From Caldilineae bacterium (GTDB lineage Bacteria > Chloroflexota > Anaerolineae > DUEN01): a stretch of DNA of 63,279 bases. The stretch's first letter is position 1. Each line of letters starts with the position of its first letter. Location of the stretch: NCBI GenBank assembly GCA_011176545.1, contig DUEN01000020.1:26843-90121 (forward strand). Direction: 5' to 3'. A program made the position numbers and the translations under genes. The notes under the pieces are model-generated. The model saw only the letters and a program-made list of their open reading frames with translations, ran no database searches and had not been told where the DNA came from. Positions 36,815-45,458 of the stretch are shown here, one piece after another.

Positions 36815-38191
36815 ATGCTCGATCTATATGACGAAGAGAAGCGGCTGATCGGAGAGGCGTGGACCTCGCAGACGTTGTACGCCAACCTGGCGACGCTCTG
36901 TGACTTCGGAAGCCGTTTCGCGGGCACGGAGAGCGAGGCCAAGGCCCGTGAATGGTTGCGGGATCAATTCGTTCGATTGGGGCTGGCTAATGTGCGCTTG
37001 GAGCCCTTTACCTTCACGGCCTGGTCGCGCGGCGCCTGCCAGGTGCGGGTCCTGGCGCCTAAGGAGATTCCCTTGACTTCCGCGATCTCGCTAGTCTATT
37101 CCCCCTCCACCCCGCCTGATGGGATCCAGGCCGAACTCGTCGATGTGGGCATGGGCACAGAGGAGGAGTTCGCCACCCACGCTGGTCGTCTGGAGGGCAA
37201 GATCGTGATGGTCAGCAGCGCCAGTCCTGAAGGCGGAAGGTGGGTCCATCGCCGCGAGAAGTATGGCCGGGCCGTGGCGGCTGGCGCGGCCGGCTTCCTC
37301 TTCGTCAACCACCTTCCCGGGCGTTTAGCGCCAACTGGCTCGCTGCGCTCTGGCCGGATGGCTGAGATCCCCGCGGCTGGATTGTGTTGGGAGGACGGCT
37401 TCCTGCTGGCACGTCGGGCCAGGGAGGATCAGGTCCTGGTGGAGATGCGTATTCAGAACGATGCCCGATCCACCGAGACGGCTCATGTCGTCGGGGAGGT
37501 GCCAGGGAATCCGGGCCAGGAGACGATCATCATCGGCGCGCATTACGATGGACATGATATCGCCCAGGGGGCGATGGATGATGGCTCCGGCGTGGCGTTG
37601 GTGCTGGAGATGGCGCGCCTGTTCGCTCCATTGGCGGGCCGTCTGCCCCGAACCCTTCGGTTCATCTGCTTCACAGCCGAGGAGTTGGGACTGTTAGGAT
37701 CCACAAAGTATGTCCGACAGCACGCGGCTGAGCTGGATCGCGTGGCCCTGATGGTGAACATCGATGGAGGAGTGACTGGAGGCTTTGGCGGATTCAGCTT
37801 CTCCGGGTTCTCGGAGTTGCGCCCCATCCTCCAGGACTGGGCGGAAGAGATGGAGATGGATTGGAAGATCGAGGACACCATCGGCACGGCCACGGACGCG
37901 TTCCCGTTCATCCTAGCTGGCGTCCCCGCGGTCAACTTGCTGGCACGCGGCCGTGATCCCAGGCTGGGTCGGGGCTTCGGCCATACCGCGGCGGATACAC
38001 TGGACAAAGTGGATCGACATGATCTCCATGACGCGGCCATGACCCTGGCGCGTGTGCTATTGCGCATGGCCACCTATGAGGGTCCATTGGGGCGGCGTCG
38101 CACGCGTGACGAGGTGAAACAGATCTTGATCGATCACGATCTGGAGCGCCCATTGCGGGCCCAGGATGGATGGCCATTTGATGAGGGATGA
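36815..38191 (+). CDS. M28 family zinc aminopeptidase with PA domain
   Basis: 458 residues. An N-terminal region is followed by a protease-associated insert (about residues 95-200, with GRLEGKIVMVSSA and GAAGFLFVNHLPG) and an M28 catalytic core. The co-catalytic zinc ligands are visible as His (GAHYDGHD), Asp (AMDDGSG), Glu-Glu (TAEELGLLGS), Asp (VNIDGG) and His (GFGHTAADT). No signal peptide is seen, so it appears cytoplasmic. ATG at 36815 is preferred over the in-frame GTG at 36812. Its stop overlaps the ATG of the M20 gene (ATGA). Confidence 0.92.
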   Translation: MLDLYDEEKRLIGEAWTSQTLYANLATLCDFGSRFAGTESEAKAREWLRDQFVRLGLANVRLEPFTFTAWSRGACQVRVLAPKEIPLTSAISLVYSPSTPPDGIQAELVDVGMGTEEEFATHAGRLEGKIVMVSSASPEGGRWVHRREKYGRAVAAGAAGFLFVNHLPGRLAPTGSLRSGRMAEIPAAGLCWEDGFLLARRAREDQVLVEMRIQNDARSTETAHVVGEVPGNPGQETIIIGAHYDGHDIAQGAMDDGSGVALVLEMARLFAPLAGRLPRTLRFICFTAEELGLLGSTKYVRQHAAELDRVALMVNIDGGVTGGFGGFSFSGFSELRPILQDWAEEMEMDWKIEDTIGTATDAFPFILAGVPAVNLLARGRDPRLGRGFGHTAADTLDKVDRHDLHDAAMTLARVLLRMATYEGPLGRRRTRDEVKQILIDHDLERPLRAQDGWPFDEG

Positions 38192-39438
38192 GTCAGTTCG
38201 TGAAGGGGCGGATCGATGTGAGTCCGAGCGAGGATGAGGCAATGTCTGCGAACGTCTCCGTTGAAGCACTGAAACGGAAGGTCATAGCGACCATTGATGA
38301 GCTGCGCGATGAGCTGATCCAGGTCAGCGAGACCATCCACGCGAATCCAGAGGTAGCTTTTGAGGAATACCGGGCCATGCAGCTCCTGACCGACACGGCG
38401 GAGCGGTATGGCCTGACCGTGGAGCGGGGTATTGCAGGGCTGCCCACGGCCTTTCGGGCGTGGCGATCTAGCAGCAGCCCGGGGCCCACCATCGCCTTCC
38501 TGGCGGAATATGACGCGCTTCCCGGCTTGGGCCATGCTTGTGGACATAACATCATCGCCGCCGCCGCCCTGGGAGCCGCGTTGGCCTTGAGCCGTGTGCT
38601 TGACTCGCTCCCCGGCAGGGTGATGCTCATGGGGACCCCCGCCGAGGAGAGAGGGGGCGGGAAGATGCTGTTGGTGGATCGCGGCGCGTTTCAAGATGTC
38701 GATGTGGCGATGATGATCCATCCCTCGGTGTATAACATGACGCGGCGACGTTCCCTGGCGTCGTATAACCTCTTCTTCGAGTTCTTCGGGAAGGCCGCTC
38801 ACGCGGCGGCGTCCCCGGATGATGGGATCAACGCGTTGAACGGCGTCATCCTCCTGTTCAATAACATCAACGCGCTGCGTGGGCATGTCCCCGATGGCGT
38901 CCGCATCCACGGGATCATACCCAACGGCGGGGAGGCGCATAACATCGTCCCAGAGTATGCGACGGCGCAGTTTAGCGTGCGCGCGCCGACCCGCGCCATG
39001 GCTCAGGAGATCGTGGCCAAGGTGATCGCCTGTGCCGAGGCGGCCGCCCTGGCTACGGGGACGCGCCTCCAGACGAAGGAGTTGTATCATTACGACAACA
39101 TGATCCCCAACCCGGTGTTGGCGGATCTCTTCGAGGCGAACATGCGGCTATTGGGGAGGGAAGTGCAGGAGCCGAACGCCAACGAGCGCATGGGCTCCAC
39201 GGACATGGGGAATGTCAGCCATGTGGTCCCCGCGCTGCACTCGTACGTGGCCATTGCCGATGAGAAGGTGGCGGGGCATACCGCCGAATTTCGAGAGGCG
39301 GCCGTCTCCCCGCGTGGGCACGAGGGGCTTCTGGTGGGGGCCAAAGCGATGGCCATGACGGGCGTGGACCTGCTAGCCGATCCGGAGGCGTTCCGCCGCG
39401 CGCGACAGGTGTTCCAGCAAGCTATCCAGGAGGAGTGA
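38188..39438 (+). CDS. M20D family amidohydrolase/aminoacyl hydrolase
   Basis: 416 residues of the AbgB/carboxypeptidase-type M20 family: ETIHANPEVAFEEYRA, AEYDALPGLGHACGHNIIAAAALGAA (metal ligands in CGHN), GTPAEERGGGK and a dimerisation domain with FFEFFGKAAHAAASPDDGINALNGV. It probably hydrolyses N-acyl amino acids or p-aminobenzoyl-glutamate-like substrates. The ATG at 38188 overlaps the upstream stop; an internal ATG at 38242 with AGGATGAGGC upstream is possible. It forms an operon with the M28 peptidase. Confidence 0.92.
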   Translation: MSQFVKGRIDVSPSEDEAMSANVSVEALKRKVIATIDELRDELIQVSETIHANPEVAFEEYRAMQLLTDTAERYGLTVERGIAGLPTAFRAWRSSSSPGPTIAFLAEYDALPGLGHACGHNIIAAAALGAALALSRVLDSLPGRVMLMGTPAEERGGGKMLLVDRGAFQDVDVAMMIHPSVYNMTRRRSLASYNLFFEFFGKAAHAAASPDDGINALNGVILLFNNINALRGHVPDGVRIHGIIPNGGEAHNIVPEYATAQFSVRAPTRAMAQEIVAKVIACAEAAALATGTRLQTKELYHYDNMIPNPVLADLFEANMRLLGREVQEPNANERMGSTDMGNVSHVVPALHSYVAIADEKVAGHTAEFREAAVSPRGHEGLLVGAKAMAMTGVDLLADPEAFRRARQVFQQAIQEE

Positions 39439-39517
39439 AGGTTTCGCTCCTATTGGCATACACGGCGAAAACGTAGGACGACGTATGCGTTGTCCCTATC
39501 CTACGGATGAGATGAAA

Positions 39518-39545
39518 GTGAGGGCGACCGGCTGGTCGCCCTCAC
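39518..39545. repeat. Palindrome between convergent genes (terminator-like)
   Basis: GTGAGGGCGACC (39518-39529) pairs with GGTCGCCCTCAC (39534-39545) around GGCT. It belongs to the GGGCGACCGG family and lies between the M20 gene and the convergent gene at 39573. Confidence 0.8.
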
Positions 39546-39572
39546 TGCTTTGCGAGGCGAGCGTCTTGTATC

Positions 39573-40982
39573 TCACCGGGAAACCCTGCGGTAGGCTCGC
39601 CATCCGGCCTGAAATGCTTGTTGATCCAGGGTGAGCGATTGGCTGAGCGCGTCGTCCAGGTTCGTCTCCGCCGCGAGCGCGTCCAGGAGCCGCGCGAGCG
39701 CCCCCGGCCCCCATCTCGTCGCGATATAAGTGGCCGCGTCTCGGGCCTGACGGCGGCCTAGATCGGCCTGTCCCGCTCGGATCCTTCGCCCTATGTCCTC
39801 CAGGGGGCTCCAGGGAAGCGAGATATCGGGAAAACTCTGGGGGACAGCCAGCCACTCCGCTACACCGATAGCCAACGCCCATGCCCCGTTGACGTATGAG
39901 TGCGTCCCCATCAGAGGCCCCAGGCGCTGACGCACCATCGCCTCGGCGATATGACGCCGCGCCAGCGTCATCCAGGCTTCGGAGGGGCCGCCTTGATCGG
40001 CCACCCCGACCCAAGTCGGCGAGGGTAGCCGTATGAGCGGATCGCCATCCTCTAAGTCGAAGGTTCGCACCGCGCGAGGCCAGGTTTCCCTTTGTTGAAG
40101 GAGTCCCTGCTGCGGCCACGAAGCGTCCTCATCCGCCGGGTAGCGCGCTTGCAGCCGCTCCCGGATGGCTTCCTGAGCCAGATTGAGGGGTACGGGGCTG
40201 AGGACGTAGATAGAGGCTCCGTCCGGTAAGCCAAGCTGGAACAACGTGGGCGGTGCGAACCCCGGCTCGTATAATCGCATACGGGCCACGCCCGAGGGAG
40301 GCCCCAGCTCTCGGGGGTCCGGAGATAGCTGCAGGACGACGTGGCATTTTGAGTCCCCCAACAGGCGACAGACCTCCTCCGTGAACGCGTCGAGCGCCGA
40401 CAGTGCCTGGCGAACCACAGGCACATCCCTGGCTCGACAGCGGATGGCCAGATGAGGCGCATCCAGCCGGGTGCGGTCTCCCCAATCGACCGGATCAGGC
40501 CGCGCAAGAAACCATTCCCCTTGCCGAGAGATGAAGTCCAGGCGAGCTACGACTGGACCAGATCTCCCGTACATCGTCACACGAGCCCACGCGCGCTCGC
40601 CGCGAAGCCTGGCCTCCACGATTTTCCCTGGCCTCATCGGCCTCGGGCGATGTCGCTGCATCTCGTCGAACCAGGCCGCCTGATACGCGCGCCATGTCGC
40701 GTCCGCGGGATCGATCAGCATCATGAACGCGGTGCGGTCCTCTATGTCGATATATGTGTACAGCTCCGCGATCAGGGCTTCCAGATCGATTTGCAGGGCT
40801 CTCTGGACCTGTACATATCGCCAGCCGATGCCGGCGACCATCCCCAGCGCGAACGCCAGGAACACCAGCGGGATCATCAACGTCCAGCCCAGCCTCGACC
40901 CTCGCCGTGGAGGCCGGGAACGGACCGCGATCGAAGATCGTTCTTCGTCCTCCCCTATGTTCCATTCGAGTTGAATGCCCAT
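39573..40982 (-). CDS. Single-pass membrane protein with degenerate peptidase-MA-like C-terminus
   Basis: 469 residues. An acidic, Arg-rich cytoplasmic start is followed by one membrane segment (about residues 33-53, LMIPLVFLAFALGMVAGIGW) and a large outside region. The C-terminal third (LARRHIAEAMVRQRLG...WALAIGVAEWLA...ATYIATRWGPGALARLLDAL...W) follows the layout of peptidase MA-like gluzincins, but the HExxH is replaced by RHIAEA, so it is probably inactive. This resemblance is from pattern reading only. Upstream on the same strand, 77 bp away, is birA. Confidence 0.68.
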   Translation of the reverse strand: MGIQLEWNIGEDEERSSIAVRSRPPRRGSRLGWTLMIPLVFLAFALGMVAGIGWRYVQVQRALQIDLEALIAELYTYIDIEDRTAFMMLIDPADATWRAYQAAWFDEMQRHRPRPMRPGKIVEARLRGERAWARVTMYGRSGPVVARLDFISRQGEWFLARPDPVDWGDRTRLDAPHLAIRCRARDVPVVRQALSALDAFTEEVCRLLGDSKCHVVLQLSPDPRELGPPSGVARMRLYEPGFAPPTLFQLGLPDGASIYVLSPVPLNLAQEAIRERLQARYPADEDASWPQQGLLQQRETWPRAVRTFDLEDGDPLIRLPSPTWVGVADQGGPSEAWMTLARRHIAEAMVRQRLGPLMGTHSYVNGAWALAIGVAEWLAVPQSFPDISLPWSPLEDIGRRIRAGQADLGRRQARDAATYIATRWGPGALARLLDALAAETNLDDALSQSLTLDQQAFQAGWRAYRRVSR

Positions 40983-41059
40983 GATGTGTGCCCGTCGGTT
41001 CAGGATGTCTGAGAAGGGGTGGACTGGGGATCCACCGTGAGGGGCATAAAAGGCATAGA

Positions 41060-41878
41060 TCAGGTGCTCAGACCAGCCGCGCTCTGGTCCTCCCGACGCA
41101 GGGATAGGTCGCCGGCCAGGATCCTTTCTATCTGTCCTTCCGCGGTCTGCACCAACAGCGCGCCCTCATCGTCAACGCCTTGAGCGATGCCCGTGAGAGT
41201 TCCGTCTGGCAGAGTGACCCGCACCTCCTCGCCGATCCAAAGCAGACGCCTCGCCCACGCCGTGTGGTCGAAGCAGCCGTCGAGTATCTCTTGGTAGCGC
41301 TGTTCGAAGCAGCCTAGCAGCGCGACCAGCAGAGCGCCGCGATCCACCCGGCATTCGGCCACCGTGTGAAGCGAGATAGCGCTTACCTGTAGCTCGGGAT
41401 GTTGAGCGAAGTCCACTGTGACGTTGATCCCGATCCCGACGATCGCCGACTCCAGCAAGCCCCCATCGGGCGTCAGCCGGGCTTCCACCAGGATGCCCCC
41501 CGCTTTACGCCCCTGCACGTAGATGTCATTGGGCCACTTGAGCGCCACCGGGATCTCATAGCTTATCTCGATGGCCTCAGCGGCCGCCAGGCTGGCCGCC
41601 ATGACCAGCCGTTGCGAGAGGTGGGGGGGCCATCGAGGGCGGAGGAGGAGGGAGAGCAGGAGAGCCTGGGCGTAGGGGGACCACCACGTACGCCCCAGGC
41701 GGCCGCGTCCGGCCGTCTGCTCCTCCGCCAGCACTGTGGTCCCCTCCGGCCAGCCAAGATCGGCCAGCCGGCCAGCCAACGCCTGGGTCGAGCTTAAGCG
41801 CGGCGCGTAGACCAGCGGATGCCCGATCCGCCGGGTGTCCAATCGTGAAGCCAGGGTCCTGAGATCGAGTTGATCCAT
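41060..41878 (-). CDS. birA: Biotin--[acetyl-CoA carboxylase] ligase (class I BirA)
   Basis: 272 residues. The biotin-binding signature TAGRGRLGRTWWSP, the LKWPNDIYVQGRKAGGILVE segment (ends of the motif only approximate) and GIGINV are all present, with a C-terminal SH3-like domain (RVTLPDGTLTGIAQGVDDEGALLV). The N-terminal HTH of bifunctional BirA is missing, so it is a monofunctional ligase that attaches biotin to carboxylase carrier proteins. I chose the ATG at 41878 over a GTG at 41887; the ribosome-binding site is weak. Confidence 0.93.
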   Translation of the reverse strand: MDQLDLRTLASRLDTRRIGHPLVYAPRLSSTQALAGRLADLGWPEGTTVLAEEQTAGRGRLGRTWWSPYAQALLLSLLLRPRWPPHLSQRLVMAASLAAAEAIEISYEIPVALKWPNDIYVQGRKAGGILVEARLTPDGGLLESAIVGIGINVTVDFAQHPELQVSAISLHTVAECRVDRGALLVALLGCFEQRYQEILDGCFDHTAWARRLLWIGEEVRVTLPDGTLTGIAQGVDDEGALLVQTAEGQIERILAGDLSLRREDQSAAGLST

Positions 41879-41919
41879 GCCAATCACAGAATGGTCGAGG
41901 TGGGGCGATTCATTTTCCT

Positions 41920-42109
41920 AACCGCAAAGGGCGCAAAGAACGCAAAGACGATTCAAGAAAGCCCTCCTGGCGTCAAAGCTCTTAAAAGCTATCTTAAAAA
42001 CCTTGGCGCTCTTTGCGTTCTTTGCGGTTCCTCTCCCCTTTATCATGGCAATAGAAGCTTTTGTCCAAAGTCCAGTTCCTTAGCGCCTTGATGACTTCGT
42101 GGTGTATCT
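41920..42109. repeat. Composite inverted-repeat element between birA and the YigZ gene
   Basis: AACCGCAAAGGGCGCAAAG (from 41920) faces its inverse CTTTGCGTTCTTTGCGGTT (from 42010). TTTTGTCCAAAGTCCAG (42060-42076) and CTTAGCGCCTTGATGACTTC (from 42078) follow. The same parts recur at 61519-61609 and 36511-36552. No coding capacity. Confidence 0.65.
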
Positions 42110-42111
42110 CC

Positions 42112-42735
42112 TCAGGGCGTATCTCTGAAGGAGAACGCCGCCTGGCCGCGGGACATCTCCCTGACGTGAGCGGTGAAGCGCTCTATGTTCTCCGTGGGCA
42201 ACCGGACCTCCAGGGTTACCGCCTCGGCGAACCGCTGGTTCGTGATCTCCGCTTCATAGTCCGGCAGGATGTGCTGCACCGGCTCGAAGAGCGCATAGGG
42301 GATCCTGACCTGTACGGTCGTCCGCTCCACCTTCTCTGTCAGCGGCAGGGCCTCCAATATGGCTTTGACTCCGCCCGCGTAGGCCCGCACTAGCCCACCC
42401 GTACCCAGCTTCGTGCCGCCGAAGTATCGGGTGACCACCACAACGATGTCGCCTATGCCGCTGCCCTGAAGCACAGCCAGCATAGGACGTCCCGCGGTTC
42501 CTGAGGGCTCGCCATCATCGCTCATACCGACGTGGGCCGTGCTCCCCGGCGGGCCGACGAGATAGGCCCAACAGTTGTGGCTGGCGTCGGCGAACTCCGC
42601 GCGGATCTCCTGGATGAACCGCCGCGCCGCCTCCACCGTGGGCGCGTAATCGGCCGTAGTGATGAATCGCGATCGTCGAATGACCTCTTCCACTCGCGCG
42701 CGGCCGGCGGGAATGGGATAACGTCGCGCCATCAT
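42112..42735 (-). CDS. yigZ: YigZ/IMPACT family protein
   Basis: 207 residues with an N-terminal UPF0029/IMPACT domain: RSRFITTADY, ASHNCWAYLVG, SDDGEPSGTAGRPMLAVLQGSG and VVVVTRYFGGTKLGTGGLVRAYAGG. A C-terminal ferredoxin-like DUF1949-type domain (YEAEITNQRFAEAVTLEVRLP) follows. The function is unclear; homologues bind nucleic acid or ribosomes. Its start ATG overlaps the guaB stop by ATGA, so it is translationally coupled to guaB. A longer upstream frame reading to 43212 is only the guaB shadow. Confidence 0.92.
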   Translation of the reverse strand: MMARRYPIPAGRARVEEVIRRSRFITTADYAPTVEAARRFIQEIRAEFADASHNCWAYLVGPPGSTAHVGMSDDGEPSGTAGRPMLAVLQGSGIGDIVVVVTRYFGGTKLGTGGLVRAYAGGVKAILEALPLTEKVERTTVQVRIPYALFEPVQHILPDYEAEITNQRFAEAVTLEVRLPTENIERFTAHVREMSRGQAAFSFRDTP

Positions 42736-44171
42736 AGCAGCTCCACGTCGTGTGGGCCTGACTCCCGTTGCCCGGCTGACGTGATGCGGATGAACTCCGC
42801 GTTGGCCTGAAGCTCCTCGATGGTGAAGGCCCCCGCGTAGCTGAGGGCCGAACGGAGGCCGCCTATCAGTTGGGCCAGCACGTCGCTGACCGGGCCCTGA
42901 TAGGGGACGGCCGCCTCCACGCCCTCCGGTACGACCTTCTCCCAGTCGATCTCCTGTCCTGTCTCGGCGTATTCTCCCTCCGCCCGCTGGCGGCTGAAGG
43001 CCGCGCCCAGGGAGGCCATCCCGCGTACGACCTTGTAGCGACGGCCGCCGCGGATGACGATGATGCCGGGGCTCTCCGTGGTCCCCGCCAGCAGGCTCCC
43101 GACCATGACGGACGAGGCCCCAGCCGCCAACGCCTTCGTCAGATCGCCGGAGTTGCGGATGCCGCCGTCGGCGATGATGGGGACGCCCGTGCCTCGCGCG
43201 GCCTGGGCACACTCCATAATGGCGGAAAGTTGAGGTACGCCGAATCCGGTGACCAGGCGCGTGATGCAGATCGAGCCGGGGCCGACGCCCACCTTGACAG
43301 CGTCCACGCCGGCCTCGATCAGATCACGGACGCCTTGGGCCGTAGCCACGTTCCCGGCGACCAGCTCCACATCGCCGAACTCGCGGCGGATCTCGCGGAT
43401 GGCCCGGATCGCGTTGTCCGAATGCCCATGAGCGATGTCGATGACGAGGAGGTCCGCGCCGGCTTCTAAGAGCAATCGCGCCCGTTCCAGGAAGCCAGGG
43501 CGCACGCCTATAGCCGCTCCGACCCGTAGCCGGCCCTTGCTATCTCGCGTCGCGTGGGGATATTTCTCCCGCTTGACGATATCTTTGCTGGTGATCAACC
43601 CGTGGACAGTCCCGTCCTCGTTGAGCAGCGGGAGCTTCTCGATCCGATGTTCGCGCAGGATGCGTTTGGCCTCCTCGATGCTGGTCCCAACCGGCGCCGT
43701 GATCAACCGCTCTTGAGGCGTCATCGCCGTGGTGACCGGCTGTTCCAGATCCTCGGCGAAGAGGACATCGCGGGTGGTCAGGATCCCGACGAGCTTGCGC
43801 TCGCCGTCCACGATGAGGATGCCGCCGATGCCCTGTTCCTCCATGAGCTGTTGCGCTTGGCGGAGCGTCGCCGTCGGCGGGAGCGTCAGCGGGTTCTCCA
43901 CGACATAGCTCTCACCTCGTTTGACGCGAGCCACCTCGGCCGCCTGGCGCTGAGGCGACATGAAGCGATGGATGATGCCGATGCCGCCTTCGCGGGCCAT
44001 GGCGATCGCCATATCCGATTCGGTGACGGTGTCCATGTTGGCGCTGACGATGGGGATGTGGAGGGTGATGTGGCGCGTCAGCCTGGTGGCTGTGCTGACG
44101 TCGCGCCGCGAGGCGACGGCCGATCGCTTGGGGACCAGCAACACGTCATCGAACGTCAGGCCTTCTCTCAT
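42732..44171 (-). CDS. guaB: Inosine-5'-monophosphate dehydrogenase
   Basis: 479 residues, the usual length. It starts with [17 protein letters not shown]. Two CBS domains occupy about residues 90-205, the phosphate/NAD region has DIAHGHSD, and the catalytic loop reads [11 protein letters not shown] with the nucleophilic Cys. IMPDH converts IMP to XMP, the committed step to GTP. GAGAGG precedes the ATG at 44171; an upstream ATG at 44219 would overlap the next gene. It is followed by the overlapping yigZ gene. Confidence 0.96.
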   Translation of the reverse strand: MREGLTFDDVLLVPKRSAVASRRDVSTATRLTRHITLHIPIVSANMDTVTESDMAIAMAREGGIGIIHRFMSPQRQAAEVARVKRGESYVVENPLTLPPTATLRQAQQLMEEQGIGGILIVDGERKLVGILTTRDVLFAEDLEQPVTTAMTPQERLITAPVGTSIEEAKRILREHRIEKLPLLNEDGTVHGLITSKDIVKREKYPHATRDSKGRLRVGAAIGVRPGFLERARLLLEAGADLLVIDIAHGHSDNAIRAIREIRREFGDVELVAGNVATAQGVRDLIEAGVDAVKVGVGPGSICITRLVTGFGVPQLSAIMECAQAARGTGVPIIADGGIRNSGDLTKALAAGASSVMVGSLLAGTTESPGIIVIRGGRRYKVVRGMASLGAAFSRQRAEGEYAETGQEIDWEKVVPEGVEAAVPYQGPVSDVLAQLIGGLRSALSYAGAFTIEELQANAEFIRITSAGQRESGPHDVELL

Positions 44172-44209
44172 CTGTTTTCGCCTCTCGCGTCGAGTGGGGC
44201 CTGCGCACC

Positions 44210-44488
44210 TCAGCTCCACTCTCCAACGACGCGCAGCACACCGATGATGCGGCCATCTGGCGTGATCGACTGGTATTGAAGGCGTACGGATGTCTCCCGG
44301 CCGTCCTCAAGACGCAGACGCAGGGGAGTATCCTTGTGTAACTCGATCATCTTCTTCCCCCGCTCCTGATAGGTATAGGTGATCCGGATGCTGTGGTCCG
44401 GATCTCCAGGCTTCCGATATTCGGCGATCTTGCAATCGAGCACGGCTGCTGGCTTATCGCTTTCCGGGAGGAAGAGTTCACCTTTCAT
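44210..44488 (-). CDS. Small hypothetical protein
   Basis: 92 residues, mostly predicted beta strands ([59 protein letters not shown]). AAGGAG lies 7 nt before the ATG, which supports translation. No family is recognised. It is 38 bp upstream of guaB on the same strand and may be co-transcribed. The frame extends upstream to 44896, but that part reads through repeats and lacks a start signal. Confidence 0.62.
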   Translation of the reverse strand: MKGELFLPESDKPAAVLDCKIAEYRKPGDPDHSIRITYTYQERGKKMIELHKDTPLRLRLEDGRETSVRLQYQSITPDGRIIGVLRVVGEWS

Positions 44489-44674
44489 CGACGAGCTCCT
44501 TGTGATGGTGATGATAGAGATCGGCAGTGTTCTGCGGCGCGATTGTACCAGAGCAGGCAATGGGAGGCAAGCGCATCCATCCGAACGCCGGTTGGGAGGC
44601 GGCAGATTCTGTGCTACAATCGATTGGCATACATGACAAAAACGGAGGGACAACGCGCGTGTTGTTTTACATAA

Positions 44675-44704
44675 TGTAGGAGCGACCGGCCGATCGCCTC
44701 CACA
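44675..44704. repeat. Palindrome of the GTAGGGGCGACCGG family (degenerate)
   Basis: TGTAGGAGCGACCGG faces CCGATCGCCTCCACA, two mismatches from perfect symmetry. Confidence 0.8.
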
Positions 44705-44783
44705 AGGGACCGTTTCCTTACATTTGCTTATTGAAGTCAAATTACGACATTGTCGGTAGCACCACATTAAATCGTGGAGAGTA

Positions 44784-44839
44784 TGTAGGGCGGGTTTCTT
44801 ACCCGCCATCTTGTGGCCGGTATGGAAACCGGCCCTACA
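44784..44839. repeat. Compound repeat able to form a three-way junction
   Basis: Outer arms TGTAGGG (44784-44790) and CCCTACA (44833-44839) enclose two hairpins, CGGGT-ttctt-ACCCG (44791-44805) and GGCCGGT-atggaa-ACCGGCC. It looks like two family elements nested in one. Confidence 0.65.
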
Positions 44840-44955
44840 CATTTGTTTCTTATATGGCGCTTTTGCAATAACCATGGTTAAGGGTGAAGCTACCACATTG
44901 CCGAAGGTTGTCCTCTATGCCAATACAGGAGTCACAACTTTCTAAGGAGGGGATG

Positions 44956-45456
44956 ATGCGGATCGCTGTCGTCTCGGATATCCATGATCACATCTGGCAT
45001 TTGGAGAAGGCGCTTGAACATATCAAAGGAACGGGCGCGGAGGCGCTCATCTGTTGTGGCGATCTGTGTGCTCCTTTCAGCTTGAAGCAGATGGCTGACG
45101 AGTTTGATGGCCCCATCCATGTGGTCTTCGGGAACAACGATGGCGACCCCCTGCTGTTATCTCAGGTCGCCGGTCAGTATGGGGGGCGGGTCACGTTGCA
45201 CGGCATCTACGCCGAGTTGGAGCTGGGAGGGCGGCAGATCGCCTTCATGCATTATCCTCAGCCGGCGCGTCGGATCGCCCAGGCGGGCGTGTTCGATCTG
45301 GTGCTTTACGGTCACGATCATCGGTGGCATCATGAGCTGGTGGGATGCACCTTGCTGGCCAACCCGGGCGAGGTGATGGGGCGCCTGGGGATCTCGACGC
45401 TGGGTATCTACGACACCGAGAGCGGGGAGTTCCAGCGCGTGGAGATCCCAAGGTAG
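44956..45456 (+). CDS. YfcE/MJ0936-type metallophosphodiesterase
   Basis: 166 residues with a calcineurin-like core: VVSDIHDH, CCGDLC, FGNNDGD, MHYP and GHDHRWH give the full set of metal-binding Asp, His and Asn residues. Members of this small family hydrolyse phosphodiesters such as bis-pNPP; the natural substrate is usually unknown. AAGGAGG lies 5 nt before the ATG at 44956 (a tandem ATG at 44953 is possible). It ends 2 bp from the convergent kinase gene. Confidence 0.9.
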   Translation: MRIAVVSDIHDHIWHLEKALEHIKGTGAEALICCGDLCAPFSLKQMADEFDGPIHVVFGNNDGDPLLLSQVAGQYGGRVTLHGIYAELELGGRQIAFMHYPQPARRIAQAGVFDLVLYGHDHRWHHELVGCTLLANPGEVMGRLGISTLGIYDTESGEFQRVEIPR

Positions 45457-45458
45457 CC

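Larger units (their letters stand above)
44489..44955. other. Repeat-rich intergenic region
   Basis: About 467 bp with no gene. It includes ATTGGCATACATGAC (44621-44636), a GTAGGAGCGACCGG palindrome (44675-44704), a three-way-junction repeat (44784-44839) and the AAGGAGG site before the phosphodiesterase gene. Confidence 0.6.

Noticed and set aside
42736..43212. Extension of the YigZ frame upstream into guaB
   Set aside because: It is the shadow of guaB in another frame; the family start is at 42735, coupled to the guaB stop.
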